64,000 nucleotides of DNA from Mesobacillus maritimus (lineage in GTDB: Bacteria > Bacillota > Bacilli > Bacillales > Cytobacillaceae), in NCBI RefSeq assembly GCF_019749255.1, contig NZ_JACWFH010000012.1:310001-374000 (forward strand), read 5' to 3'. Position numbers and translations under genes: made by a program. Shown here piece after piece: positions 8,820 to 18,067 of the stretch (position 1 is the first letter of the stretch; each line of letters opens with the position of its first letter). Below the pieces are notes generated by a model. It made no database searches, was not told the DNA's origin, and was given only the letters and a program-made list of their open reading frames with translations.

Positions 8820-9717
8820 CCTGTTCTTCTAATAATGTTTTATGTATCCAAATTGCTGCTTGCGAGCCATCCCCCATTGCAATCGTAACCTGTTCCGAAT
8901 GAGCTACGATATCACCAGCCGCCCAGACATGCTCAACGTTTGTCATTTTAGTGCGGGGATCCACCAAAATATGTTTATTCTCATGCAGTTCAACCCCAAG
9001 CTGCCGTGCTAGCTGTGATTTCACTTCATTCCCAGCAAAGGCAACAAAGCCGCGTTCCGCCTTTAACTGATCCCCACCTTCTAGGGTAACACCTTTGAAG
9101 TCTGGACCATCGGTCAGGACGTCTACAATTGGTGAATGAATCACCTCAATCTTCTTTTCCTTTAACTTAAAAAGTAAGTCCTCGTCTACATCCTTTTGTT
9201 CGTGGTTCACATAGACTATCTTGTCCGTCCAATAATTAAGCATTAAAGCCATATTAGCACCGGTATTCCCCGATCCCATTATAATTGTCTTTCGGTCAGA
9301 AACCTCATATCCATCACAATCAGGGCACACATACACACTGATTCCGAGACAAGGGAGAAGCTCAGGAAAAGGTGGAATTCGATCAACGATTCCAGTTGAA
9401 AGAAGCAATCGTCTCCCATTAAAGTGCTCCCCACTTTCCGTTTTCACCATAAACCCACTGGGAATCTTTTCAACTAGCGCCGCGCGGTCAGCCGCAAACT
9501 GTACTCCTAGGCTTTTCGCATGCTTTTGCCCAATGCTTCGTAGCTCAGGTCCACTGACGCCATCTGGATAGCCCAGAACGTTATGGTAGCTCTGACAAAT
9601 TGTAGACCGTCCGTCATTTGCATCAATGACAAGAACCTTATGCTTATACCGACCAAGCTGAATCGCCCCCTGCAAGCCAGCTATTCCTCCTCCGATAATG
9701 ATGCAGTCATAAAGCAA
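8797..9717 (-). CDS. Thioredoxin-reductase-like NAD(P)/FAD oxidoreductase
   Basis: Fold of the TrxB/AhpF C-terminal class: N-terminal FAD motif IIIGGGIAGLQGA, a redox CPDCDG motif in the middle (TrxB has CATCDG-type CxxC), NADPH motif IMGSGNTGANMAL, and the late FAD contact AAGDIV. About 306 residues, normal for the family. I start at the TTG at 9717 because AGGAAGG lies about 8 nt upstream; the ATG at 9759 has no ribosome site. The enzyme probably passes electrons from NADPH to a disulfide partner or ferredoxin-like protein, but no thioredoxin is adjacent. A terminator follows directly. Confidence 0.85.
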   Translation of the reverse strand: MLYDCIIIGGGIAGLQGAIQLGRYKHKVLVIDANDGRSTICQSYHNVLGYPDGVSGPELRSIGQKHAKSLGVQFAADRAALVEKIPSGFMVKTESGEHFNGRRLLLSTGIVDRIPPFPELLPCLGISVYVCPDCDGYEVSDRKTIIMGSGNTGANMALMLNYWTDKIVYVNHEQKDVDEDLLFKLKEKKIEVIHSPIVDVLTDGPDFKGVTLEGGDQLKAERGFVAFAGNEVKSQLARQLGVELHENKHILVDPRTKMTNVEHVWAAGDIVAHSEQVTIAMGDGSQAAIWIHKTLLEEQEKSRGQL

Positions 9718-9893
9718 ACCCGTCACCTTCCTATTCTGTCTTTTAATTACAAAAATCATATTATATATTTTGATTATGATTCGCTTTGTAGGGGGATTTA
9801 TACTGAAATTAGGGGGTTTTTAGATTTCAAAAATCTCTTTTTTCTATCTCTCAGCCAACTTTCCAACACTTGAAATCATTTTGTTTAACTAGA

Positions 9894-9921
9894 AAAGCTG
9901 CGCCCCAATATACGCAGCTTT
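9894..9921 (-). terminator. Intrinsic terminator after the secreted metalloprotease
   Basis: A 9-bp stem (AAAGCTGCG with its complement) lies 5 bp beyond the stop codon at 9926. The minus-strand exit is moderately T-rich. Confidence 0.7.
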
Positions 9922-9925
9922 CTTC

Positions 9926-12094
9926 TTAGTTTTTATTATTTTTGTTTTTATTATTTTTGTTGTTACCTTTATTTGAGTTTTTCTTACCGTTATTCTCTTT
10001 TAATTTCACCTCATAAGTGAAATCAACAGAATTCTTCTGATCAGCTGGTGCTGCGTACGAAGTAATCATGTAGTTATTGCCATCTTTGAAGAGCTGACGT
10101 AATTGAAGCGCGTTTTCTTCAGTTACATTGAATGGGTCTACTGTAATGACCTTGTAGTTTGTTTTCGCACCTTTTTTGTTGCCAACTTCTCTTTCATTGA
10201 TGAATGTGACCGTGTACTCAACATAGTCTTCAAAAACTTCACTTAATGACTTAAACTCATCGATAGAGCTGCCGTCATTGCTATAACTGATTTCTGGGAT
10301 TTCAATATTATCCACGAACCAACCTGAGTCAGTATGACCCCAGTCCGTTAAGTAGCGGAATGAAACCAATATCTTTTGGCCAGCGTATTCACTTAGATCA
10401 AAACTTTCCCTACTCCATTCTTTCACATTTCCTGTAAATCCTGGAACATTCTCTTTAATCTTCGGATAGCCTTCGTCAACTACATCGGAACGAGTATTTT
10501 CGTTTTCTAGACTTGTCCAAGTTTGGCCATTATCTGTTGAAACTTGAACTGCCCCAAAGTCCCATTGCTCTTCAATATCAAGGAAATGATCGAAGTTAAG
10601 TGTAGCGGAACCAACACTGCTTAAATCTGCCTCTAGAATTAAGTGGTTATCCGCTTCATCGCCTTCATTTCCCCAAAGCACCTTATTTGCAGCATTTATA
10701 GGATCAGCAACAGACTCCCACTGTGTTCCTAAGAAATCCACACCATCAAAAGAGATTCCACTAATTTTATCTTGGAATTCAAGTTTTTTGAAATCCCCAC
10801 CCCATGCTGGAACGCCATCTTTTTCGTAGGTTAACGCTTTTTCATAATCAACTGTTTTTCCACGCTCTGTACCCTCACTGTCAACTGGTAAGGCACGGAG
10901 GTCAACACTATCAATATCGTAGATTCCCTTGCCTACGCGATCGCTATCGATTGCAAGAGCTGTAATAAAGTTTTGATAAACCTCTGTAAACGTCATATCA
11001 ATATTATGCTTTGCAAAAGTTTCTTCAATACTATCAATACTATTTGTTTCACTAACTGCCAAATCACGAATAAATTCCTGTCCAAACTTGTCATTTAAAT
11101 AAGTTGTAAACAATTGAACTTGTCCATAATCAGCAATGGTTTCTGGGCCTGTTTCTGCCCCTACATGATCATCCCAAAGTGTCAAAGAGTTTTCAGGATG
11201 GTCTAGATAAAAGTTGATTGAGCTAGCATCAAGTCCATACCCACCAAGATACTCAGAGAAAGTCGACATCCCTTCATTTAACCAAGTTTCTTCATCCCCA
11301 TCATTATCAGCATGAATCAAGTGTTGAAGCTCATGAATGGTTGTCCCAAAGAATGTGCTCTCAAGACGTGTTTCCCAGCTATTTGTATCAATGGTAATGA
11401 TGTTACGATCGATATAGTTTTCTAGTGTTTGCCAGAAGAACCCAGCAACGAAGAATGGATAAGATGGGTCATAATATCCCTCATCCTTCACATTATCAAC
11501 AAGCATAATGACTTTATCGCTGCCTTCATAATATCCCTCAGGTAAACCTACCATCCCTGGAAGCGGAGAATGTGAGCCATCTAGTGGGTCTGGCGTTCCA
11601 AAGAATTCCGTTGCTTTCGGATAAATATTGCTATCGAATTCATCACGAAGCTTATCTACTTGTTCTTGTGTGACAACATGTGCAGGTCGCTCATCCGGGA
11701 AGCTAAGATCTTCCGCAACCCAAATCTCAACATTCTCTCCCACACTACGTAAAGTAAATTCCTTAAAAGCTAAATCTCTATCGAGGAACAACTTTGTCCC
11801 ACCGTCATATGTAAAGGTACTATCAGCTGCTGAAGATTGAGTACTTACACTTTCATCAAAATTAATCCCCTCAGCCTGCTTTTTTAAATCAGCCTCAGCT
11901 TTCTTCAAAAAGTTTTCATCTTGAGAAAGTCGATTCAACTGCCCATCAATATCCACACGATCGCCATAGCGCTCGACATCCCATTTTGCAGTTGTTGCTG
12001 CCTCTGCTGTTTGCGTTGGCACTACTGTAGGTGCAAGCAAAGATAATGCTAGTGCACCTGTGGAAAGAATCGATAATAATTTCTTTTTCTTCAT
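9926..12094 (-). CDS. Secreted zinc metalloprotease, gluzincin-like core with immune-inhibitor-A-like C-terminal domain
   Basis: A 722-residue exported protein: Lys-rich N-terminus, hydrophobic core and signal-peptidase site near residue 33. The zinc site is H254-ELQ-H258 with a likely third ligand E274 in TWLNEG, a gluzincin pattern (as in M30/M4-like peptidases) rather than the HExxHxxGxxD of true M6 enzymes. Residues about 455-620 resemble the MAM-like domain of the immune inhibitor A encoded at 40076-42463, including VQVSTD-G-TW and LSEYAGQ-I. The tail is Lys/Asn-rich and low complexity. It should degrade proteins outside the cell. The start at 12094 follows a GAAAGGGGAC ribosome site. 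Confidence 0.82.
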   Translation of the reverse strand: MKKKKLLSILSTGALALSLLAPTVVPTQTAEAATTAKWDVERYGDRVDIDGQLNRLSQDENFLKKAEADLKKQAEGINFDESVSTQSSAADSTFTYDGGTKLFLDRDLAFKEFTLRSVGENVEIWVAEDLSFPDERPAHVVTQEQVDKLRDEFDSNIYPKATEFFGTPDPLDGSHSPLPGMVGLPEGYYEGSDKVIMLVDNVKDEGYYDPSYPFFVAGFFWQTLENYIDRNIITIDTNSWETRLESTFFGTTIHELQHLIHADNDGDEETWLNEGMSTFSEYLGGYGLDASSINFYLDHPENSLTLWDDHVGAETGPETIADYGQVQLFTTYLNDKFGQEFIRDLAVSETNSIDSIEETFAKHNIDMTFTEVYQNFITALAIDSDRVGKGIYDIDSVDLRALPVDSEGTERGKTVDYEKALTYEKDGVPAWGGDFKKLEFQDKISGISFDGVDFLGTQWESVADPINAANKVLWGNEGDEADNHLILEADLSSVGSATLNFDHFLDIEEQWDFGAVQVSTDNGQTWTSLENENTRSDVVDEGYPKIKENVPGFTGNVKEWSRESFDLSEYAGQKILVSFRYLTDWGHTDSGWFVDNIEIPEISYSNDGSSIDEFKSLSEVFEDYVEYTVTFINEREVGNKKGAKTNYKVITVDPFNVTEENALQLRQLFKDGNNYMITSYAAPADQKNSVDFTYEVKLKENNGKKNSNKGNNKNNKNKNNKN

Positions 12095-12447
12095 GGTTGT
12101 GTCCCCTTTCGAGTTCCGAAATAAAAGTAAATAAATCGTAACATATACAATATTCAGAAAACAGTGACGTTATGACTATATTAATTTTCTGAATTTCTAC
12201 AAATTAACCATACTTTCTTCAATAAACGCAGGCTAAATGACCCAATTCATGGGAGATTCATTTGAACTTTGTTAAATTACGCTAATTTTATAGGTTTTTC
12301 TACCTATTCGCCCGACAAATGAATTCAAATATTTCTAAAACCTTTAAAGGTGGTTTCTCCTGAAAAATCCTTACTATATAGAAATGATAAGAAATCCCCC
12401 ATTTTGTGATAAACTATCTCTATTAAATCAATAGGAGTGGATAACGC
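12095..12447. other. Divergent intergenic region, no further feature recognised
   Basis: 353 bp between the metalloprotease (minus) and peptidase T (plus). It must contain both promoters but I find no convincing -35/-10 pair, operator palindrome or RNA structure. AT-rich throughout. Confidence 0.5.
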
Positions 12448-13680
12448 ATGAGATCAGAAATCATGGAAAGATTTATTTCCTATGTAAAAGTAGATACACA
12501 ATCGGATGAAAGCAGCGAAACCTGTCCTTCAACACCAGGACAATTGGTGTTAGCGAACCAGTTAGTAGAAGAATTGAAAACCATCGGTATGGAAGATGTG
12601 ACCATCGATGAAAATGGCTACGTGATGGCTACGCTTCCTGCGAACACAGATAAAGAAGTCCCAACAATCGGCTTCCTTGCCCATGTTGATACGGCGACTG
12701 ATTTTACCGGAAAAAACGTCAATCCACAAATCGTCGAAAACTATGATGGAAACGACATTGTCTTAAATGAAAGTCAGCAAATTGTTCTTTCAACAAAAGA
12801 GTTTCCAGAGCTTCCTCAATACAAAGGGCATACTTTGATTACAACAGATGGGACCACCCTTCTTGGAGCTGACAACAAAGCTGGGGTTGCTGAAATCATG
12901 ACAGCGATGAACCACCTGATTCAGCATCCTGAGATCAAACATGGTACCATTCGCGTTGCCTTTACTCCTGATGAGGAAATTGGCCGAGGACCACATCGCT
13001 TTGATGTCAAAGCCTTCGACGCTACATACGCTTATACAATGGATGGCGGACCGCTGGGTGAGCTTGAATATGAAAGCTTCAATGCTGCTGCCGCTAAAAT
13101 TACCATCAAAGGGAAAAACGTTCACCCTGGGACAGCAAAAGGAAAAATGGTGAACTCTGCAAAAATTGCAATGGAGTTAAACAGTCGCCTTCCTGCTGAA
13201 GAGGCACCTGAACATACTGAGGGATATGAAGGGTTCTACCATCTCATCTCGTTCAATGGGGATGTGGAAGAAACGAAACTAGCTTACATTATCCGTGACC
13301 ATGACCGTGAAAAGTTTGAAGATCGAAAAGCAATGCTTGCTTCAATCGTAGATGATCTTCAAAAAGTCTATGGCCAAGATCGCATCGTTCTTGAAATGAA
13401 TGATCAATACTACAATATGAAAGATAAAATTGAACCAGTAAAACATATCGTTGACCTTGCCCACGAAGCAATGATGAACCTCGGTATTCAACCAATCGTT
13501 AAGCCGATCCGTGGTGGTACAGACGGTTCTCAACTAAGTTATATGGGACTACCTACACCGAATGTATTTACAGGTGGAGAAAACTATCATGGACGCTACG
13601 AATATATTTCCGTTGATAATATGGAAAAGGCGGTAAATGTTGTTCTTGAAATTGCTAAGCTATACGAAGCTAAGGCATAA
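12448..13680 (+). CDS. pepT: Peptidase T (tripeptide aminopeptidase)
   Basis: An M20B di-zinc aminopeptidase of 410 residues, the normal PepT length. Metal and catalytic motifs are visible: H79-x-D81 in [20 protein letters not shown], the catalytic pair in [24 protein letters not shown], and the C-terminal [11 protein letters not shown] and [10 protein letters not shown]. It removes the N-terminal residue from tripeptides in the cytoplasm. That fits the window's two POT transporters and Opp system, which would import such peptides. The ATG at 12448 follows AGGAGTGG. A strong terminator follows the stop. Confidence 0.96.
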   Translation: MRSEIMERFISYVKVDTQSDESSETCPSTPGQLVLANQLVEELKTIGMEDVTIDENGYVMATLPANTDKEVPTIGFLAHVDTATDFTGKNVNPQIVENYDGNDIVLNESQQIVLSTKEFPELPQYKGHTLITTDGTTLLGADNKAGVAEIMTAMNHLIQHPEIKHGTIRVAFTPDEEIGRGPHRFDVKAFDATYAYTMDGGPLGELEYESFNAAAAKITIKGKNVHPGTAKGKMVNSAKIAMELNSRLPAEEAPEHTEGYEGFYHLISFNGDVEETKLAYIIRDHDREKFEDRKAMLASIVDDLQKVYGQDRIVLEMNDQYYNMKDKIEPVKHIVDLAHEAMMNLGIQPIVKPIRGGTDGSQLSYMGLPTPNVFTGGENYHGRYEYISVDNMEKAVNVVLEIAKLYEAKA

Positions 13681-13681
13681 G

Positions 13682-13724
13682 AAAAAGGCTGACTCTAATG
13701 GATTCCATTGGAGTCAGCCTTTTT
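13682..13724. terminator. Bidirectional intrinsic terminator between pepT and uppP
   Basis: A 14-bp stem, AAAAAGGCTGACTC with its exact complement, and T-runs on both exits between two convergent genes. Confidence 0.9.
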
Positions 13725-13728
13725 CATT

Positions 13729-14553
13729 TTAAAAATAAAAAACATAGATTAGGAAAGCTAATAGGATTCGATAAATCGCAAAGGGAATTAGTTTTATTTT
13801 ATTAATCAGTTTTAAAAAGAACCGAATCGAAACGATCGCAAAAACAAAGGCTGTAATAAAACCTGCAATAAAGAATGGCAACGCCTCAATCGAAAAGTAC
13901 TGCCAGTTTTTCACAAGCGACAGCAGACTTGCTCCTGCCATAATCGGTACCGCCATGATAAAGGTAAAATCAGATGCGGCACGGTGACTCATCCCAAGCA
14001 GAACGCCTCCAGAAATGGTGGAGCCTGAGCGGGAAAAGCCCGGCCATAGCGAGAAGCATTGAATGAGCCCAACGGTAAATGCCTGTTTATAGCTAATTTG
14101 GTCAACTGTTTCTACCGTAGGAGTTTTCTTGCGGAATAGATCCGCAAAAATCATAAAAATTGCCCCAATGACCAATCCAATGATGACCGTAGAAAGTGAG
14201 AACAAGTGCTCATCGATATAATCCTCAAAAAGCACCCCAAGAATCCCAGCCGGAAGCAACCCAACGATTACTTGAGTTAACTTCAAACGGCCTTCCGTTC
14301 TCTCAGATTTTCTACCTAACCCTAACATTTCCACAAACCGTTTCCTAAAAATAATGACAACGGCCAAAATCGAACCTAGTTGGATGACGACCTTGAAGGT
14401 GTTGGCTGCATATTTCCCAAGGAATTCTTGGGACTGGAGCCACATATCGTCAACGATAATCATATGACCTGTTGAAGACACTGGAGCAAACTCTGTTAGC
14501 CCTTCTACCATGCCAAGAAGAATGGCTTTTATAATATCAAAGAACTCAATCAT
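13729..14553 (-). CDS. uppP: Undecaprenyl-diphosphatase UppP (BacA family)
   Basis: A 274-residue polytopic membrane enzyme with both signature motifs: EGLTEFAPVSSTGH near residue 20 (family form EGxTEFLPVSSTGH) and PGFSRSGSTISGG near residue 170. It dephosphorylates undecaprenyl pyrophosphate at the membrane to recycle the cell-wall lipid carrier, and extra dosage gives bacitracin resistance. The start lies 40 nt after the stop of the sensor kinase with no terminator between, so kinase, regulator and UppP probably form one operon, suggesting cell-wall stress control. Confidence 0.95.
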   Translation of the reverse strand: MIEFFDIIKAILLGMVEGLTEFAPVSSTGHMIIVDDMWLQSQEFLGKYAANTFKVVIQLGSILAVVIIFRKRFVEMLGLGRKSERTEGRLKLTQVIVGLLPAGILGVLFEDYIDEHLFSLSTVIIGLVIGAIFMIFADLFRKKTPTVETVDQISYKQAFTVGLIQCFSLWPGFSRSGSTISGGVLLGMSHRAASDFTFIMAVPIMAGASLLSLVKNWQYFSIEALPFFIAGFITAFVFAIVSIRFFLKLINKIKLIPFAIYRILLAFLIYVFYF

Positions 14554-14593
14554 TTTTTGTTTTACCTCGTTTGCATTTTTCTAATGGCGGAAT

Positions 14594-16813
14594 CTACTGA
14601 AGGCTATCTAAGGTAATCGTCACTTTAAACAAATCTCCATCTACATCAATGTTCATTTCCCCTTCATGGAGATCAATGATTGACTTGGCAATTGCAAGTC
14701 CCAGGCCAGAACCATCTGTATTCCTAGATTCATCGCCACGCTTGAACCGTTCATACAATTCGTCCACATTCTCACTTAATTCGTATTTAGTGACATTTTT
14801 AAACGTAATGATTGACTCACCATCATTTTGGTTTAATGTGATATACACCCGTGTGTTTTCTAATGAATATTTAAGGATATTTCCAATCAGATTATCAAAC
14901 ACTCTCCAAAGTTTCTGCCCATCTACCATAGCATAAACTGCCTTCTCAGGAGTTACAATACGCAACTGTAATCCTGCGTTCTCAAATGCTCCATTATGCT
15001 CAGCCAGTGCCTGCTGTAATAGCTGAACAAGGTCCACTTTTTCCTTTACTAGTTCTACACTACCACTCGCCATTTTGGATGCTTCAAATAAATCATCGAT
15101 CAACACCTTCAATCGCTTAGACTTGCTATCAATGATTTCAATATAGGCCGCACGGTCGGCCTCAGACAAATCAGGAGTCTTTAAAAGCTCACTATACGTG
15201 ATAATCGACGTCAACGGCGTACGCAAATCATGGCTAACGTTTGTGATCAATTCTGATTTTAACCGTTCACTTTTGGCTTGTTCGTTTTTCGATTGTTTTA
15301 CCCCATGTTTAAGGATATTGATATTCGCTGCTAGCCTAGCCAGAATGCTTTTCCCTTCTACAGGTAAATCTGCTCCTAATCTTCCTGAAGCAAGTTCATC
15401 TGTATTTGCAACAATTTTATTAAAATAACCAGTGAATTTCATGATCACAATTAACGCGATTACACCAGTTACTAAAAGTACGCCAAGGACCAACACAAAT
15501 ACTGGTTCAATGACAACAATCACAATACTTGCACCTAATAAAAAGACAAAGCTTAAGAGAATGGTCATTTGCATCCCAATGCTACGATTTAGGAAGAACT
15601 CCTTCAACAGCAAATAGAATTTACTTACTAAGCTTTGCTTCCACTCATGCCGAAGCTGTTCCCCGTTTTTCCATTGTGGGTCTGTACCCTCTGGCCAATC
15701 CCTTAAAAGCCATTTTCCTTGGAAGTGTAATATGAACACCAAAATACTAGCAATTAGGATGGCAACTACCTCATCACCTAATTGAAAATAAAGCATACTA
15801 TCACTGATAAAAAAGAAACTAATTAACACGAAAATAGCGGTAATTCCTATTAAAATTACCCTAACATCAATTGGAATCCGTACATAAAAGTCTACCAGTT
15901 TCCTTTCTATCTCCATTGGAATACTCGCCCATTTTCTAAGAAACCAACTAAGTATGAGCGCAATTAAACTAGTAGAGACAAACACCAGCATCATGATTTG
16001 TCGTTTCTCGTAGTCTTTAGCCCAACCAGACACGACATTGTTTGCTGTCTTTGTTTTTGGGACTCCAATGACCCCCTCAAAGGTCTGTCCTTTATACACC
16101 TCTAAAATCACATCATTATACTCACCATACACAAAGTTCTCATTCCCTGTTAGATATCCAGAACCTTTGCTAGGGTAATACTGAATAAAATTCGTATTTT
16201 GCTTATTTAAAAGCTCCTCAACAGGCTTATCCTCTACCCCCGCTAGATTTGTAATCACTTCTCCACTCTTTTTATTTTTTAAATAATATTTAAATGAGTC
16301 TTCGTATAGTAGAAATTGACTTCGATATCCCTCAATTTGTTGAAAATAATCATCTAGCTGTTCTTCTTTCTCTTTCACAATCTTCGCACGCACATGATCA
16401 TCATTCTTAAAATTTTCGGTGATGTCTGCAATTTTCTTATCACGCTCTTCTCGGTAAACATCTGCTATTTCTTTATTTGCCTCTTCTGCTTCCTCAATCC
16501 GATAGCGATATTGTTCTTCAATATTCTCAATTTGGCTAGCTAAATCCCCATAGTGCGTACGATGTTCTTCAATTTCCTCGGCGCTAACCGATATTGCTTT
16601 TTTTACCTCTTCCTTTGACAAATTCTTTAATTCAAAGATGCCTAAAAGGTCGACAAATTGATAATATTCCTGCCGAAACTCTTCCGTTTCATAATAATTT
16701 TTAATATAGTTTCCACCCGATGTAATGGTCATGAAAATACCACTTATGCCATATGTGAGTAAAAAAATAAAAACAAATAACTTGATTAACTTATTTCTCG
16801 ATTTTGTAGCCAA
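14594..16813 (-). CDS. Membrane sensor histidine kinase with large coiled-coil sensory region
   Basis: A 739-residue kinase. One membrane segment near residues 10-30, then a predicted extracellular region to about 270 with a charged coiled coil at about 75-165, then a cluster of five or six membrane segments (275-460), a HAMP-like linker, HisKA with H528 in NVSHDLRTPLTS, and an HATPase with the N box near NLIGNILKYSL and G box GSGLGLAIAKS. The multi-pass block in the middle is unusual. The start overlaps the response regulator's end by 23 bp, so the two are translationally coupled. The signal is unknown; neighbour uppP points to the cell envelope. Confidence 0.9.
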   Translation of the reverse strand: MATKSRNKLIKLFVFIFLLTYGISGIFMTITSGGNYIKNYYETEEFRQEYYQFVDLLGIFELKNLSKEEVKKAISVSAEEIEEHRTHYGDLASQIENIEEQYRYRIEEAEEANKEIADVYREERDKKIADITENFKNDDHVRAKIVKEKEEQLDDYFQQIEGYRSQFLLYEDSFKYYLKNKKSGEVITNLAGVEDKPVEELLNKQNTNFIQYYPSKGSGYLTGNENFVYGEYNDVILEVYKGQTFEGVIGVPKTKTANNVVSGWAKDYEKRQIMMLVFVSTSLIALILSWFLRKWASIPMEIERKLVDFYVRIPIDVRVILIGITAIFVLISFFFISDSMLYFQLGDEVVAILIASILVFILHFQGKWLLRDWPEGTDPQWKNGEQLRHEWKQSLVSKFYLLLKEFFLNRSIGMQMTILLSFVFLLGASIVIVVIEPVFVLVLGVLLVTGVIALIVIMKFTGYFNKIVANTDELASGRLGADLPVEGKSILARLAANINILKHGVKQSKNEQAKSERLKSELITNVSHDLRTPLTSIITYSELLKTPDLSEADRAAYIEIIDSKSKRLKVLIDDLFEASKMASGSVELVKEKVDLVQLLQQALAEHNGAFENAGLQLRIVTPEKAVYAMVDGQKLWRVFDNLIGNILKYSLENTRVYITLNQNDGESIITFKNVTKYELSENVDELYERFKRGDESRNTDGSGLGLAIAKSIIDLHEGEMNIDVDGDLFKVTITLDSLQ

Positions 16814-17483
16814 TTCCCCATACCACCTTTAAGTACCTTGGATTTTTCGGATCAATTTCTATCTTTTCACGAATCTTTCGGATGTGGACCGCAACCGTGT
16901 TTTCCGCATTGATGCCTGGTTCTTTCCACACCCGTTCATAAATTTCATCTATGGAAAATACACGGCCTGCATTTTTCATTAACAGTTCCACGATACGGTA
17001 TTCAATCGGGGTTAGCTTGACTACGTCCCCGTTGACGGTAACTTCCTTTGCAGTAGGGTCAATCGTCAGCCCGTGTAAATCAATGACCTTGTTGCCCCCT
17101 TCGAACGTCCCTAAGGTCACATACCGTCTCAACTGTGACTTTACCCGGGCAATTAATTCAAGTGGATTGAAAGGCTTAGTCACATAATCGTCCGCGCCCA
17201 CCTGGAGACCGAGGATTTTATCGGTATCTTCACTTTTAGCGCTTAGCATGATGATGGGGATGTTCTTTTCTTCACGAATTTTAAAAGCGGTTGAGATTCC
17301 ATCTAAACGCGGCATCATAATATCGAGCACGATCAAATGAATGGTCTGCTCATTTAATATTTCAATTGCCTCAATTCCATCCTTTGCCTTCATAACTGAG
17401 ATTCCCTCATTCTTAAGGTAAATCTCGATTGCATCACGAATTTCCTTGTCATCATCTACTACCAAAACTTTATATGTAGCCAT
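16791..17483 (-). CDS. OmpR/PhoB-family response regulator
   Basis: 230 residues: a receiver domain with the acidic pocket VVDDDKE, phospho-acceptor Asp in IVLDIMMP, the switch region MLSAKS and the conserved Lys in YVTKPF, then a winged-helix DNA-binding domain ending in VWGIGYKIEK. I use the ATG at 17483 (MATYKVLVVDD) because AGGAG lies 8 nt upstream; 15 extra codons are possible but lack a ribosome site. It precedes and overlaps the histidine kinase gene, its likely partner, and with uppP completes a probable operon. It should bind direct repeats in target promoters when phosphorylated. Confidence 0.93.
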   Translation of the reverse strand: MATYKVLVVDDDKEIRDAIEIYLKNEGISVMKAKDGIEAIEILNEQTIHLIVLDIMMPRLDGISTAFKIREEKNIPIIMLSAKSEDTDKILGLQVGADDYVTKPFNPLELIARVKSQLRRYVTLGTFEGGNKVIDLHGLTIDPTAKEVTVNGDVVKLTPIEYRIVELLMKNAGRVFSIDEIYERVWKEPGINAENTVAVHIRKIREKIEIDPKNPRYLKVVWGIGYKIEK

Positions 17484-17620
17484 GGTCCACTCTCCTGTCA
17501 TCAACCTTGTCTTTATTGTAAACAGCAAATCTTAATGAAAGCTGACTATTTTTCTTAAGACTTTCTTAAGATTGGGGATTGTTTTTGGGGGAATTCACTC
17601 TTTTAGGGGTAGGATGTATT

Positions 17621-17975
17621 CATTCGGACTGAGAATTTCCTTTTTTTAGTTGAGGCTTTCCGTGAATTCAGCCCTTATTCGGACTCCATATTTGTTTTTC
17701 AACCTGGGGCTGTCCGAACTCAACCTTCATTCGGACTCCATTTTCGTTTTTCACCCTGTGACTGTCCGAACTCAACCTTCATTCGGACTCCATTTCTGTT
17801 TTTCTACCTGGTGCTGTCCGAACTCAACCTCTCATTCGGACTCCATTTCTGTTTTTCTACCTGGGGCTGTCCGAACTCAACTCTCATTCGGACTCCATTT
17901 CCATTTTTCAACCCAGCACTGTCCGAACCCTTCCCTCACCCGGACTCAAGCTACCTTTTTCAGCCTTGAACTGTT
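17621..17975. repeat. Imperfect tandem array B, about 52-bp period, 7 units
   Basis: ATTCGGACT starts recur at 17622, 17677, 17729, 17781, 17834, 17886 and 17938, spaced 52-55 bp. Each unit also holds GTCCGAACTC, and GTCCGAA with TTCGGAC forms a 7-bp hairpin across an 11-nt loop. The array fills most of the space between the divergent response-regulator operon and the DUF1646 gene. It shares the GTCCGAA/TTCGGAC core with array C. An open frame across it is a by-product of the repeat. Confidence 0.9.
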
Positions 17976-18067
17976 CTATAGATTAAATTTCACCCAACTG
18001 AGTGATTTTTTGTACAAGTCATTAATAGGATAGGGTATACATCAAAATGTAAAGGATTTGGAGCAAA

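Noticed and set aside
17650-18033. 127-residue open frame across array B
   Set aside because: Same reason: made of the repeat unit, no ribosome site, and no coding bias.
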